Of a DNA stretch of 64,000 bases, positions 16,798-25,181 are shown piece after piece. Source of the DNA: Desertivirga xinjiangensis. Lineage in GTDB: Bacteria > Bacteroidota > Bacteroidia > Sphingobacteriales > Sphingobacteriaceae. The stretch is from positions 62,001-126,000 of the forward strand of contig NZ_JAFMZP010000001.1 of the NCBI RefSeq assembly GCF_024436435.1. The letters are read 5' to 3'. The notes under the pieces are model-generated. The model was not told the origin of the DNA and did no database searches. It saw only the letters and a list, made by a program, of their open reading frames with translations. Both the position numbers and the translations under genes were made by a program. Every line of letters begins with the position of its first letter. The stretch's first letter is position 1.

Positions 16798-17820
16798 ATG
16801 GGATATTCTAAAAGTACCTGGCCTGATAACTTGCGTGTAGTGGCTACCATAAGTATGGTACTGCTTCATATCGTTGCTCCTATTTTGCCTAAGTTTAATG
16901 TTGTCGGGAATGTGTTATGGCATTCTGGGAATATGCTGGATAGCATGTTAAGATTTTGTGTTCCGGTGTTCGTGATGTTGTCCGGAGCTCTGTTATTTCA
17001 AAAAGAGTATACGCTGGGTGAATTCATGCGCAAGCGTTTATTCAGAGTTATAATACCTTTTCTGTTTTGGAGTTTGATCTACATTATTTACAAATTGACC
17101 AATAGCCGGTTGGAATTTCAGTCCGCCGGGCGATTTATCGCCAACCAGCTGATACATGGGGCCTCCTATCATCTCTGGTATATTTATATGATCATAGGAC
17201 TGTACTTGTTTATTCCTGTTTTGGGACCATGGATCCGCGCTTGTTCAATGAACCAATTAAGGTACTTTCTTTTGATCTGGATTATTACCTTATTCTTTAA
17301 TCTGCCGTTGCTTGACAACTATAAACCAACATTCCAGCTTTCTTATTTTTCTGGTTATATAGGCTACCTGGTGCTTGGATATTATTTATCACGAAGAAAA
17401 TATGTCGGCAAAGATTGGCCGGTACGGTTGCCGCTTGGCCTGTTCTTCGCAGGTGCTCTGCTTACTGCAGCAGGAACTTATTTTATAACGAGCCAGGGAG
17501 GAAAGTTTTCGACTATACTATACCGATATCAGACCCCGAATGTTATGATCAGTTCTGTCGGCATCTTTATGCTTATTTCTAACTATAAGTTTAGATTCTC
17601 TGTTTCAGAAAGAGTTCGCAATTTTTTGTGTAAGCATAGTTATGGTATTTATCTTAGTCATGTACTGATCCTTACAGAACTTAATAAACTTGGGGTAAAC
17701 TGGTCTTTAATTAATCCCCTGGTCGGAATCTTGCTGACGCTCATAGCCTGTTTGTCAATCTCGGGCTTGATCGTCTGGCTGCTTAGCAGATTGCCTTATG
17801 GCAAGTACATTGCGGGATAA
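16798..17820 (+). CDS. Acyltransferase-3 family integral membrane protein
   Basis: 340 residues from the ATG at 16798; an upstream TTG start would add 14 residues with no sign of function. The start WPDNLRVVATISMVLLHIVAPI holds the R..A...V...H pattern of acyltransferase-3 (OafA/YrhL) proteins, and about ten hydrophobic helices follow. FCVPVFVMLSGALLF and HSYGIYLSHVLIL are characteristic. Such proteins O-acylate cell-surface glycans. No glycan cluster is adjacent, so the acceptor is unknown. Confidence 0.8.
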   Translation: MGYSKSTWPDNLRVVATISMVLLHIVAPILPKFNVVGNVLWHSGNMLDSMLRFCVPVFVMLSGALLFQKEYTLGEFMRKRLFRVIIPFLFWSLIYIIYKLTNSRLEFQSAGRFIANQLIHGASYHLWYIYMIIGLYLFIPVLGPWIRACSMNQLRYFLLIWIITLFFNLPLLDNYKPTFQLSYFSGYIGYLVLGYYLSRRKYVGKDWPVRLPLGLFFAGALLTAAGTYFITSQGGKFSTILYRYQTPNVMISSVGIFMLISNYKFRFSVSERVRNFLCKHSYGIYLSHVLILTELNKLGVNWSLINPLVGILLTLIACLSISGLIVWLLSRLPYGKYIAG

Positions 17821-17836
17821 AAACCTACACAAAAAA

Positions 17837-17858
17837 GGGGATGCTCTCCAGCATCCCC
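17837..17858 (-). terminator. Terminator of the RND efflux operon
   Basis: A perfect 9-bp stem (17837-17845 with 17850-17858) and a 4-nt loop; on the minus strand the stem is followed by six T residues. It lies about 130 bp beyond the RND stop. Confidence 0.75.
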
Positions 17859-17879
17859 CATCACTCTCACTCAATTTAA

Positions 17880-17998
17880 ACTAACCAGTTCAATTATCTT
17901 TGATGCCGGGCATCTTTTATTTTTTTACACTAACCAGTTCAATTATCTTTGATGCCGGACATCTTATATTTTTTTCACTAACCAGTTCAATTATTCTT
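17880..17998. repeat. Three tandem copies of a 48-49-bp unit at the 3' end of the RND gene
   Basis: Each copy starts with ACTAACCAGTTCAATTAT, at 17880, 17929 and 17977. Copies 1 and 2 continue with a small hairpin, GATGC-CGG-GCATC in copy 1, and a T-rich run, so on the plus strand each looks like a terminator for the acyltransferase gene. Copy 3 overlaps the last codons and stop of the RND gene, suggesting the gene end was the source of the duplication. Confidence 0.75.
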
Positions 17999-20900
17999 AA
18001 TCTCGAGCATTTCATATTCTTCGTCCATGATCTCGCCTGTATAAGGCTCTTCCATGAGTGCTTCGATGTCATGCGACTCTTTATTTCTTGTTACTTTCTT
18101 TATGATCTTGTCAAAGGCTTCGTAAACAAGTGGTACAATGATCAGGGTAAGGAATAAAGAACTCACCAATCCCCCTATAATAACCCATGCCAGACCATTT
18201 TTCCATTCGGCGCCTGCACCCTGTGCAATCGCAATAGGAAGCATACCGATCACCATCGCAATTGTCGTCATCAGGATCGGGCGTAACCGTGCATGGTTGG
18301 CTGCAATAAGCGCCTCACGGACAGATTTACCTTCCTCAATCTGCTGATTTGTAAAGTCTACCAGGATGATTGCATTTTTTGCCACCAAACCAATCAGCAT
18401 GATCAATCCCAATATGGTAAAGATATTCAGCGAGTTGTTTGTTAAAGCCAATGCCAGCAATGCCCCAATAATTGACAGCGGAATGGAAAATAATACAACG
18501 AACGGGTGGACATAATTATTGTATAAGGCAACCATAATTAAGTAAACCAATACAATTGACATCAATAAGGCAATACCCAGGGTTCCAAAACCTTCAGATT
18601 GATTTTCCATGTCACCACCGAAGATATAACTTACGCCTGCAGGACGTTTCAGATCTTTGATCTTAGTGTCAAGCTCAGAGAAAATAGTACCGGAAGGTCT
18701 ACCCACAACCTGAGCCTGAACAGACACTTTCGTAGTCTTGTCCTGACGCTCTAACTGAGACGGTCCTGAGCTTTCGTTAACTGTGGCAAACTGATCCAAA
18801 CGTATTTTTTGTCCGGAGCCATTAATAAAGGTAAGCTCTCTTACGTCATTTATGCTTTTCCGGTTAAAGTTATCCAGCCGGATATTAATATCGTACTCAT
18901 ACTCACCCTGACGAAATTTGCCATCAGTATTACCGTTAAAGGCGGTCTGCATGGTTGCACCTACGGTTTGCAGGTTTAAACCAAGTGCCGACATTTTATC
19001 GCGGTCTACCTGAACCTTCACTTCCGGGTTACCACCTTCAACAGAAAGCTTCACCTCTGTGGCGCCGCTGATGCCCTGAAGTTGCCCTTTTACTACGTTA
19101 GCAAACTTTAATACACTGTCAAGCTCACTACCTCTTACGATAACCTCAACAGGAGCTCGTTCTGCGCTACCCAATATACTTACAGGGGTAGTTTTTACTT
19201 TGGCTCCTACAAGAAGCGGGGCCAGTTCTTTTTTGATCTTTGCAGCGTACACGTCTGCCCGGTCTGCCCGGTCTTTTCTGTCAACCAGGCGCACGGTGAT
19301 CTCCGAAGAATAAGCTGGGGACTGTTGCGCACCTGATCCATCACTGGATTGACCAACGGTTGTGATTAACCTTACGACTTCAGGTTTTTTGCTGAGAATA
19401 CCTTCTGCTTTGGTAGTAATCAGGTTTGTTTGTTCGATTGAAGCATCTTTAGGTAATTCAATCTGAACAATAAACTCACCCCTATCACTTTTTGGAAAGA
19501 ATTCAGTACCGATGTACCCTTTTCCCAATAGTGCAAATGATGCAAATAGCAAGACCGCGGTACCAAAAAGCACGGTCTTTTTATGCCCAAGCGACCATGT
19601 TAAAATATTGGTGATCCATGCTGTGAACTTGTCAAGGCCCCTTTCAAAGCTCAGAATGATCCGTCCAAAGAAGTTCTTACCTTCAATATGTTCCAGTTTC
19701 CCAAAGCGCGATGAAAGCAGGGGAACGATGGTAAACGAGGTCAGTAAGCTTAAAAGCGTTGCGATAATTACCACCATACAGAACTGGCGAAGGATGTCGG
19801 ATACCAAACCTGTACTGATTGCGATGGGGAAAAACACTACCACGATCACCAGCGTGATGGATGTTACGGTAAATCCAATTTCCTTGGTAGCTTCATAAGC
19901 TGCCCGTACCCGGTTCTTGCCCATTTCCATATGACGGTAAATGTTCTCCAGTACCACAATAGCATCATCCACCAGAATACCAACTACCAGGGATAATCCA
20001 AGAAGAGACATCAGGTTAAGGGTGTAGCCAAGCATGTTAATTCCGATAAATGTGGCGATCAGTGAAGCCGGGATCGAAACCATTACTATGGCCGCGTTAC
20101 GTAAGCTATGAAGGAAGAATAACATTACAAATGCTACCAGGATAACCGCGATAAATAAATCGTGGATAACTGCGTCAGCAGATTCCAGTGTATAAACCGA
20201 GCTGTCGTTTGCGATGGTAAGATCCAGGGCAATATTAGCATAATCTGATTTTAGAGTTGCTATACTCGCTTTAACACCTTCACTCACAGACACCGCATTG
20301 GCATCAGACTGTTTGATGATCTGCAAAGCGATAGAAGCCTTACGATCAACACGGGCAATTTTTTCAACGTCTTTTTGAGCATCCTGAACGTCGGCAATAT
20401 CGATCAGGCGAACCTGTATGCCCTCTCTGTCGGAAACGATCAGATTTCTTAATTCATAAACCGACGCGTATTTGCCCGCAAGACGCACAAGGATGTCGCG
20501 GTCTTCAGTCCTGATACTTCCTGTAGGGAAATCAAGGTTAGACGATTGAATCGCCTGTTGTACAGAAAGTAAAGACAATCCGTACGCTTCGAGTTTGTTT
20601 TCATCTATATTTACTTGAATTTCACGTTCCCGACCACCGATAATGTTCACCTGGGCAACACCTTCCACCCGGGAGATGCTTGGTACGATCCGGTTTTCAA
20701 CAAGGTCGAAAAATTTAGCATCATCCATTTTGGCTGTAGCTGACATGGTAATGATAGGGAGATCATCCAATGAAAACTTATTCAGTGAGGGAGGATCAAC
20801 GTCATCCGGCAACTCGGATAAAATTGAATTGACCTTACGTTGTGCATCATTAAGAGATATGTTTACATCGGTCCCTGTCTTTAGCTGGATGGTAACTAAC

Positions 20901-21166
20901 GATAAACTCTCGAATGAGGTTGCCTGGATCTTTTTAATGTTCTCCATAGAAGACACCGCATCCTCGATCTTTTTCGTTACGGTATTTTCCACTTCGCTAG
21001 GAGAAGCTCCCGGATATATTGTTGATACTGAAACCACTGCCGGTGAGAACTTTGGAAGCATCTCGTAGTTAAGTGATTTGTAGCTTATTATTCCTAACAA
21101 AGTCAGCACTGTAAACAGTACCACAACTATGGTTGGTCGTTTTATTGATATTTCAGCTATCTTCAT
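17987..21166 (-). CDS. RND-family multidrug efflux permease (HAE1-like)
   Basis: 1059 residues, 12 transmembrane helices expected. The start MKIAEISIKRPTIVVVLFTV is typical of inner-membrane RND pumps. VGILVDDAIVVLENIYRHME in TM4 holds the two Asp residues needed for proton relay; FPIAISTGL and GLVAKNAIILVDFTNQQIEEG are further hallmarks. Large periplasmic loops follow TM1 and TM7. The C-terminal tail is acidic. It works with the adaptor and TolC-like channel encoded just upstream to export drugs or metabolites. The start is 102 bp after the adaptor stop, across a heptamer-repeat region. Confidence 0.94.
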   Translation of the reverse strand: MKIAEISIKRPTIVVVLFTVLTLLGIISYKSLNYEMLPKFSPAVVSVSTIYPGASPSEVENTVTKKIEDAVSSMENIKKIQATSFESLSLVTIQLKTGTDVNISLNDAQRKVNSILSELPDDVDPPSLNKFSLDDLPIITMSATAKMDDAKFFDLVENRIVPSISRVEGVAQVNIIGGREREIQVNIDENKLEAYGLSLLSVQQAIQSSNLDFPTGSIRTEDRDILVRLAGKYASVYELRNLIVSDREGIQVRLIDIADVQDAQKDVEKIARVDRKASIALQIIKQSDANAVSVSEGVKASIATLKSDYANIALDLTIANDSSVYTLESADAVIHDLFIAVILVAFVMLFFLHSLRNAAIVMVSIPASLIATFIGINMLGYTLNLMSLLGLSLVVGILVDDAIVVLENIYRHMEMGKNRVRAAYEATKEIGFTVTSITLVIVVVFFPIAISTGLVSDILRQFCMVVIIATLLSLLTSFTIVPLLSSRFGKLEHIEGKNFFGRIILSFERGLDKFTAWITNILTWSLGHKKTVLFGTAVLLFASFALLGKGYIGTEFFPKSDRGEFIVQIELPKDASIEQTNLITTKAEGILSKKPEVVRLITTVGQSSDGSGAQQSPAYSSEITVRLVDRKDRADRADVYAAKIKKELAPLLVGAKVKTTPVSILGSAERAPVEVIVRGSELDSVLKFANVVKGQLQGISGATEVKLSVEGGNPEVKVQVDRDKMSALGLNLQTVGATMQTAFNGNTDGKFRQGEYEYDINIRLDNFNRKSINDVRELTFINGSGQKIRLDQFATVNESSGPSQLERQDKTTKVSVQAQVVGRPSGTIFSELDTKIKDLKRPAGVSYIFGGDMENQSEGFGTLGIALLMSIVLVYLIMVALYNNYVHPFVVLFSIPLSIIGALLALALTNNSLNIFTILGLIMLIGLVAKNAIILVDFTNQQIEEGKSVREALIAANHARLRPILMTTIAMVIGMLPIAIAQGAGAEWKNGLAWVIIGGLVSSLFLTLIIVPLVYEAFDKIIKKVTRNKESHDIEALMEEPYTGEIMDEEYEMLEIKNN

Positions 21167-21174
21167 TTTTTCTT

Positions 21175-21270
21175 TAAGTTTTAAGTATTATGTTTTAAGT
21201 TCTAAGTTCAGTATGCACAGCGAATTTTAAGGCGCCCATATTTATAACTTACAACTTATCACTTAGAACT
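21175..21270. repeat. Two opposed TAAGTTN heptamer arrays between adaptor and RND genes
   Basis: On the plus strand 21175-21209 holds five heptamers (TAAGTTT, TAAGTAT, TATGTTT, TAAGTTC, TAAGTTC) in perfect register. At 21241-21270 the minus strand reads TAAGTGA, TAAGTTG, TAAGTTA with partial units at both ends; the array runs into the adaptor stop codon. The two arrays are inverted relative to one another, so the mRNA of the operon could fold here. Confidence 0.65.
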
Positions 21271-22333
21271 ATTTCACTACCTGCACTTCAGTGCCATCGA
21301 CCAGGTTGATCTGTCCACTGGTGATCACCGTTTCACCTTCTTTAATTCCGTCCAGCACTTCAACACGGTCTCCAAGGATCCTGCCCGCCGTAACCTGGCG
21401 CTCCTTTGCCTGGTTGTTTTCAAGTACATATACCTTATTGCTATTTACACTGCCAACAAACGCAGTACGTGGCACTGTTAAGGCCGCATTCTGTTTGGGG
21501 AAGTCAAATACCGCGGTTCCGTACATCCCTGCTTTTAGCTGGCTGCCTGAACTGTTGCTCACTTCAACTTCAACAGGGAAGTTCAAGCTGGCATCAGCCT
21601 TAGGTGCGATGAAACTCACTCTTCCGCCGAACGAGCTGTTCGGGAATACGTTCGATTTTATCATTACCCTGTCGCCCATTCTCAGGTTTACTACCTGGTT
21701 CTCATTAGCGGTAACCTTAAGCTTAAGTTTGGATACATCCACAATTTCAAATAGTTGCGCACCGGGGTTTACATAAGAGCCTTGTTCGATAAAACGCTTA
21801 TTTATAATACCAGAGATCGGTGCTTTAATATTTGCGTCGTTTGATTTACGGCTTGCAGACTGAACCTTTGATTTTTCGGTTTGAACTTTGAGGCGTGCAT
21901 TGTCTAGCTCCTGCCGTGTAACACCTCCCGTTTTGAATGAACTTTCATAGCGTTCAAGATCACGTAAAGCATTCTGATAGTTTGCCTGTGCTGTTTGTGC
22001 ATCAACGTCAAGAAGCTCGTCGTCAATGCGGGCAAGGACCTGCCCTTTGCTGACCCTTGAACCTTCATCCACCAGGATCCTTGTTACACGTCCTGAATTC
22101 TCAGCTGAAAGTGTGAGATCCTGATTCGAAGCAAAAGTGCCATTAGAGCTGAAATCAAGATTGATATCAGATTTCGCTACTTTTTCAACATTTACAGCAA
22201 CTGCGCCAGTGCTTCCTTCGGCTACAACAGCTGTAGTTTCCGCATTTTTCTTTTTATTTTTTTGTAATACCGCAATTATCAATGCCAGCGTTGCAAGAAC
22301 TGCCACTATCGATATTATACCTTTCTTTGTCAT
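21269..22333 (-). CDS. RND efflux periplasmic adaptor (membrane fusion protein)
   Basis: 354 residues. One N-terminal hydrophobic helix (residues 5-24), then the half-lipoyl motif SGRVTRILVDEGSRVSKGQVLARIDDE, seen here in parts, a coiled-coil hairpin (QTAQANYQNALRDLERYES), the second lipoyl half IKAPISGIINKRFIEQGSYV, a beta-barrel domain and a membrane-proximal domain ending VDGTEVQVVK. It links the RND pump to the TolC-like channel. It starts 4 bp after the tolC-like stop, so these genes are in one transcript. Confidence 0.93.
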   Translation of the reverse strand: MTKKGIISIVAVLATLALIIAVLQKNKKKNAETTAVVAEGSTGAVAVNVEKVAKSDINLDFSSNGTFASNQDLTLSAENSGRVTRILVDEGSRVSKGQVLARIDDELLDVDAQTAQANYQNALRDLERYESSFKTGGVTRQELDNARLKVQTEKSKVQSASRKSNDANIKAPISGIINKRFIEQGSYVNPGAQLFEIVDVSKLKLKVTANENQVVNLRMGDRVMIKSNVFPNSSFGGRVSFIAPKADASLNFPVEVEVSNSSGSQLKAGMYGTAVFDFPKQNAALTVPRTAFVGSVNSNKVYVLENNQAKERQVTAGRILGDRVEVLDGIKEGETVITSGQINLVDGTEVQVVK

Positions 22334-22337
22334 CGTA

Positions 22338-23672
22338 TTAGTTTAAGAGTGATTTTATGTTTCCGTTCGATTTTATTAGCTGTATTTCAGCTACTTTATA
22401 ATTCAATAAGGCCTGTGAGTAATTGCTCTGTGCTGAGGTAAGAGCGTCTTCAGAATTGAGAAGATCGGTTAATGTTGCCAGCCCGTTATTGTAATTGTTT
22501 TGAGTGCTGTTATAAATTTCCTGGGCAAGCTTAACGTTCTCGTTTTGAGAGTTTATAGTGTTTAAGCTGTTCCTGATCTTCAATTTTGCATTTTCATATT
22601 CCAGGTTAAGTGTCTGAGCAGTGTTGCGGATATCCTCCTTGTTTTTTTGAATTTCAACTTCAGCCTGTCTTACTCTGGAACGGGTTGCGTTGCCATTAAA
22701 GATGGGTATACGTAATGTTAAGCCGATAGAAGAAGCATCATACCAAATGGCGCTTCCCCCTGACCTGTACAAATCGAAAGCATCACTTTGTCCTGTAGAC
22801 GTGAAGTTTCCGGTTAAGGCCAGGCTTGGATAATACTCAGCTTTATAGGCTTTCTTCTGAAGATCAAGTAAATTTTCCTGAGTTCTAATCAGCTTGTATT
22901 CTATGCGATTAGATAGATTGATACTATCCTGCAACTGAGCAACCGTCGATATGGTCGACAATTCTATTTCAGGAATAATAATAGTGTTTTCTACCGGCAT
23001 ACCAATGTTAAACTTAAGAGTGTTTTCCTGCTCGGTTATGGCGGTAGACAATTTCTCTCTTTCAATACTTAAATTTGAAATATTCACCTTCACGCGATCG
23101 AGATCAATCTTCTTAGCCAGGCCATTTTTGTATTTCGAAGCAATAATACTCTCGGTTCTTTGGGCGTTTTTGATGTTTGTCTCAATAACGGCAAGCTGTC
23201 TTCTGTTAACCAAAACCTGGTAATAAGCTGCAGAAACCTGTTCAATGATCTGCTCTTCACTCAAATTTGCACTCAGGTTATAATAATCTTCACTGGCTTT
23301 TGCCGCTTTTAGTCCTGTAAAAACCTGCTGGTTAAAAACTTGTTGATTTAGCTGTACACCTGCTGACGAGTTCCATTCCCGGCCCATTTGAAAAACCTGG
23401 TCCCCAACTACCAACTGACCGATGACAGGATTATAAGTCAAATTGCCTGTACCGGAAATCTGAGGCAAAGCTTCAGCTCGTATCTCCGCTACTCTGTGTC
23501 GTCCATTCTCAATGTCGAGCTTGGCCTTGCGTACCGTGGCATTGTTCTGAATCGCATAATTCAATGCATCTTTTAATGTCAGGGTAACAGTTTGTGCATT
23601 CGCCAGGCTCCCGCTGAGGATCGCCAGCAGCACCAATGCTACCTTTATCGATTTAAAATTTTTTGTGTTCAT
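22338..23672 (-). CDS. TolC-family outer-membrane efflux protein
   Basis: 444 residues. Signal peptide ending SLANAQT (residue about 27). Two OEP repeats of long helices: LKDALNYAIQNNATVRKAKLDIENGRHRVAEIRAE-type start, seen here in parts, and NNYNNGLATLTDLLNSEDALTSAQ near the C-terminus. This forms the trimeric channel through the outer membrane and the periplasmic tunnel of the pump. It lies between the tetR gene (20 bp gap) and the adaptor gene. Confidence 0.92.
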   Translation of the reverse strand: MNTKNFKSIKVALVLLAILSGSLANAQTVTLTLKDALNYAIQNNATVRKAKLDIENGRHRVAEIRAEALPQISGTGNLTYNPVIGQLVVGDQVFQMGREWNSSAGVQLNQQVFNQQVFTGLKAAKASEDYYNLSANLSEEQIIEQVSAAYYQVLVNRRQLAVIETNIKNAQRTESIIASKYKNGLAKKIDLDRVKVNISNLSIEREKLSTAITEQENTLKFNIGMPVENTIIIPEIELSTISTVAQLQDSINLSNRIEYKLIRTQENLLDLQKKAYKAEYYPSLALTGNFTSTGQSDAFDLYRSGGSAIWYDASSIGLTLRIPIFNGNATRSRVRQAEVEIQKNKEDIRNTAQTLNLEYENAKLKIRNSLNTINSQNENVKLAQEIYNSTQNNYNNGLATLTDLLNSEDALTSAQSNYSQALLNYKVAEIQLIKSNGNIKSLLN

Positions 23673-23692
23673 TGTTATTATATTCGTGATGT

Positions 23693-24304
23693 TTAGTTTT
23701 TTAATCCGTTCAGAAAGATCTCCGTCAGAGCTTTCTGCTTCGTTAATACTTCTTCAAAGCCTTTGCTCTCCGGCATCAGTTGCTTTTCCTGTTTCCCCAT
23801 CACGCACATACCCAGACCGATTATGGAGTCCATATAGAGTTCCGCGATTTGTTTGCTTTCATTAGCTTTCAATTCGCCTCTCTTTATACCAGTCTCAAAA
23901 AGATCTTTGATAAGGACATTTTCTTTTTCCCTGGTCTGCTGCATAAGTGCTTTAATCCCTTCGTGGTTAAGGTTCATATCCGAAGGCGTATCACCTATAT
24001 GGAGCATAAAGTATTTTTTGAAGAAGATTTTTCTTAGTTCAATAGTCTCGTTTAGTGCTTCCTGCACTGTCGCGCTTTTGAGTATTATATGTTCAAGCCG
24101 GGTAAAGAACTCATTGAAAATTCTCTCTGCAACAGCAATCACCAGGCTGATCTTGTCGGGGAAATAATAGTAAAGCGATGGCTTCGAAATCGCCAGGTCC
24201 TCTGCTATATCATTCATAGTCGTTTTATTGATGCCGAAATGCGCAAAACGCAATAAGGCCTTGTCTAAAATCAACTCCCGTTTTTTATCTGCAGCTTCTA
24301 TCAC
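23693..24304 (-). CDS. TetR-family repressor of the efflux operon
   Basis: 203 residues if translation begins at the GTG at 24302-24304. A longer frame opens at a TTG (24382), but its extra codons run through a 27-bp palindrome that looks like the operator, and the shorter start gives the usual 8-12 residues before the DNA-binding domain. The HTH is ALLRFAHFGINKTTMNDIAE followed by LAISKPSLYYYFPDKISL. The ligand-binding C-terminal half is variable as usual. As first gene of tetR-tolC-adaptor-RND it probably represses its own operon. It is paralogous to the neighbouring TetR. Confidence 0.85.
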   Translation of the reverse strand: MIEAADKKRELILDKALLRFAHFGINKTTMNDIAEDLAISKPSLYYYFPDKISLVIAVAERIFNEFFTRLEHIILKSATVQEALNETIELRKIFFKKYFMLHIGDTPSDMNLNHEGIKALMQQTREKENVLIKDLFETGIKRGELKANESKQIAELYMDSIIGLGMCVMGKQEKQLMPESKGFEEVLTKQKALTEIFLNGLKN

Positions 24305-24328
24305 TTTTACCTTTCTACTTTTAGACTG

Positions 24329-24355
24329 TTTGACTTTTTTAATTAAATAGTCAAA
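24329..24355. promoter_or_regulatory. Candidate TetR operator
   Basis: TTTGACT (24329-24335) and AGTCAAA (24349-24355) form a perfect inverted repeat around a 13-bp AT-rich spacer with a TTAATTAA core. It lies 25 bp before the proposed GTG start, where an autoregulatory operator would be expected. Confidence 0.55.
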
Positions 24356-24439
24356 AGTACAAACAATAGAAATTGCAGTCAATAGAAATATTGAAAAAGC
24401 AATGGTAAGTCGTTAAGATTACAGGTTAATGACGATTTG

Positions 24440-25024
24440 TTACAGGCCGTTCATGAAGATCTGGCCTAATTGCTTTTGCCGGCGCAGTACGATGTCAAAT
24501 TCCTCATCGTTTATAAGAAAAGTTTTTTTCCTACTAAATAAGGCCATTCGCATTCCCAGGAATGCATCGATCAGGAGTGAGGCTGCTTCAGTAGCCTTCG
24601 CCAGATCAATCTCCTTTTTTTGAATAGCCATAGAGATTTGTCTGACTTCGGTGTTCCTGGCATCTTCAAGTGTTTTTATCACTTGTGGAGGAAGGTCGGT
24701 TCCCGCAGTGCGGAGGAAATCAAGGATGTTATAGTATTTTTTTATATAGTAGTGGCGGCGGTCGATATAAAATGCAAGTGCTTCTTGTGGATCCTTAATG
24801 CTGCGCATTTTTTCCTCGATGTCTGTACTTACGATATTGATGATATTTTCTAAAACTGCAGCGTAGAGGTTTATTTTATCAGGAAAGTAATAATATAATA
24901 GGGCTTTAGACAGGGAAAGGTCAGAAGCGATTTCGGTCATAGTAGTTTTAGCTAAACCAAAATGAGCAAAACGTTTTACTGCAGCTTCGATGATCTGTTC
25001 TCTTTTCCTGTCCTGATTTTCCAT
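24440..25024 (-). CDS. Second TetR-family regulator
   Basis: 194 residues. HTH: VKRFAHFGLAKTTMTEIASD and LSLSKALLYYYFPDKINLYA, closely matching the neighbouring TetR (FAHFG.-KTTM..IA.DL..SK..LYYYFPDKI.L), so the two are tandem paralogues. The ATG is preceded at once by the stop of a 14-codon frame that begins with the same five codons, see 25025-25069. Its target is not evident: it may act on the efflux operon downstream, on hemH upstream, or only on itself. Confidence 0.87.
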   Translation of the reverse strand: MENQDRKREQIIEAAVKRFAHFGLAKTTMTEIASDLSLSKALLYYYFPDKINLYAAVLENIINIVSTDIEEKMRSIKDPQEALAFYIDRRHYYIKKYYNILDFLRTAGTDLPPQVIKTLEDARNTEVRQISMAIQKKEIDLAKATEAASLLIDAFLGMRMALFSRKKTFLINDEEFDIVLRRQKQLGQIFMNGL

Positions 25025-25069
25025 TTACCTAAAAAGTTGGATTTTGAAATGGAAGTCCTGATTTTCCAT
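25025..25069 (-). CDS. Possible 14-residue leader peptide from a duplicated start site
   Basis: Reads MENQDFHFKIQLFR and stops with TAA directly before the TetR ATG. The first five codons are the same as those of the TetR (MENQD) because a 17-bp block is repeated (25010-25026 and 25055-25071, 45 bp apart). It could couple translation or simply be a relic of a small duplication. The same stretch holds AAATGGAA (25047-25054) inverted to TTCCATTT (25064-25071), a possible operator. Confidence 0.3.
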   Translation of the reverse strand: MENQDFHFKIQLFR

Positions 25070-25156
25070 TTGCTGTAAAAATATAATTTTTTGAGATGAC
25101 AGGATACATGAAGAAGGAAAAAACAGTAAGATCTCCCATCACCAGGTTGGTTTGCC

Positions 25157-25181
25157 GGTAAAGGGTTATGAGCCCTTTACC
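25157..25181 (-). terminator. Hairpin overlapping the hemH stop codon
   Basis: GGTAAAGGG (25157-25165) pairs perfectly with CCCTTTACC (25173-25181); the hemH stop codon lies in the loop. There is no T-run after the stem, so it may stabilise the 3' end rather than terminate. Confidence 0.4.
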
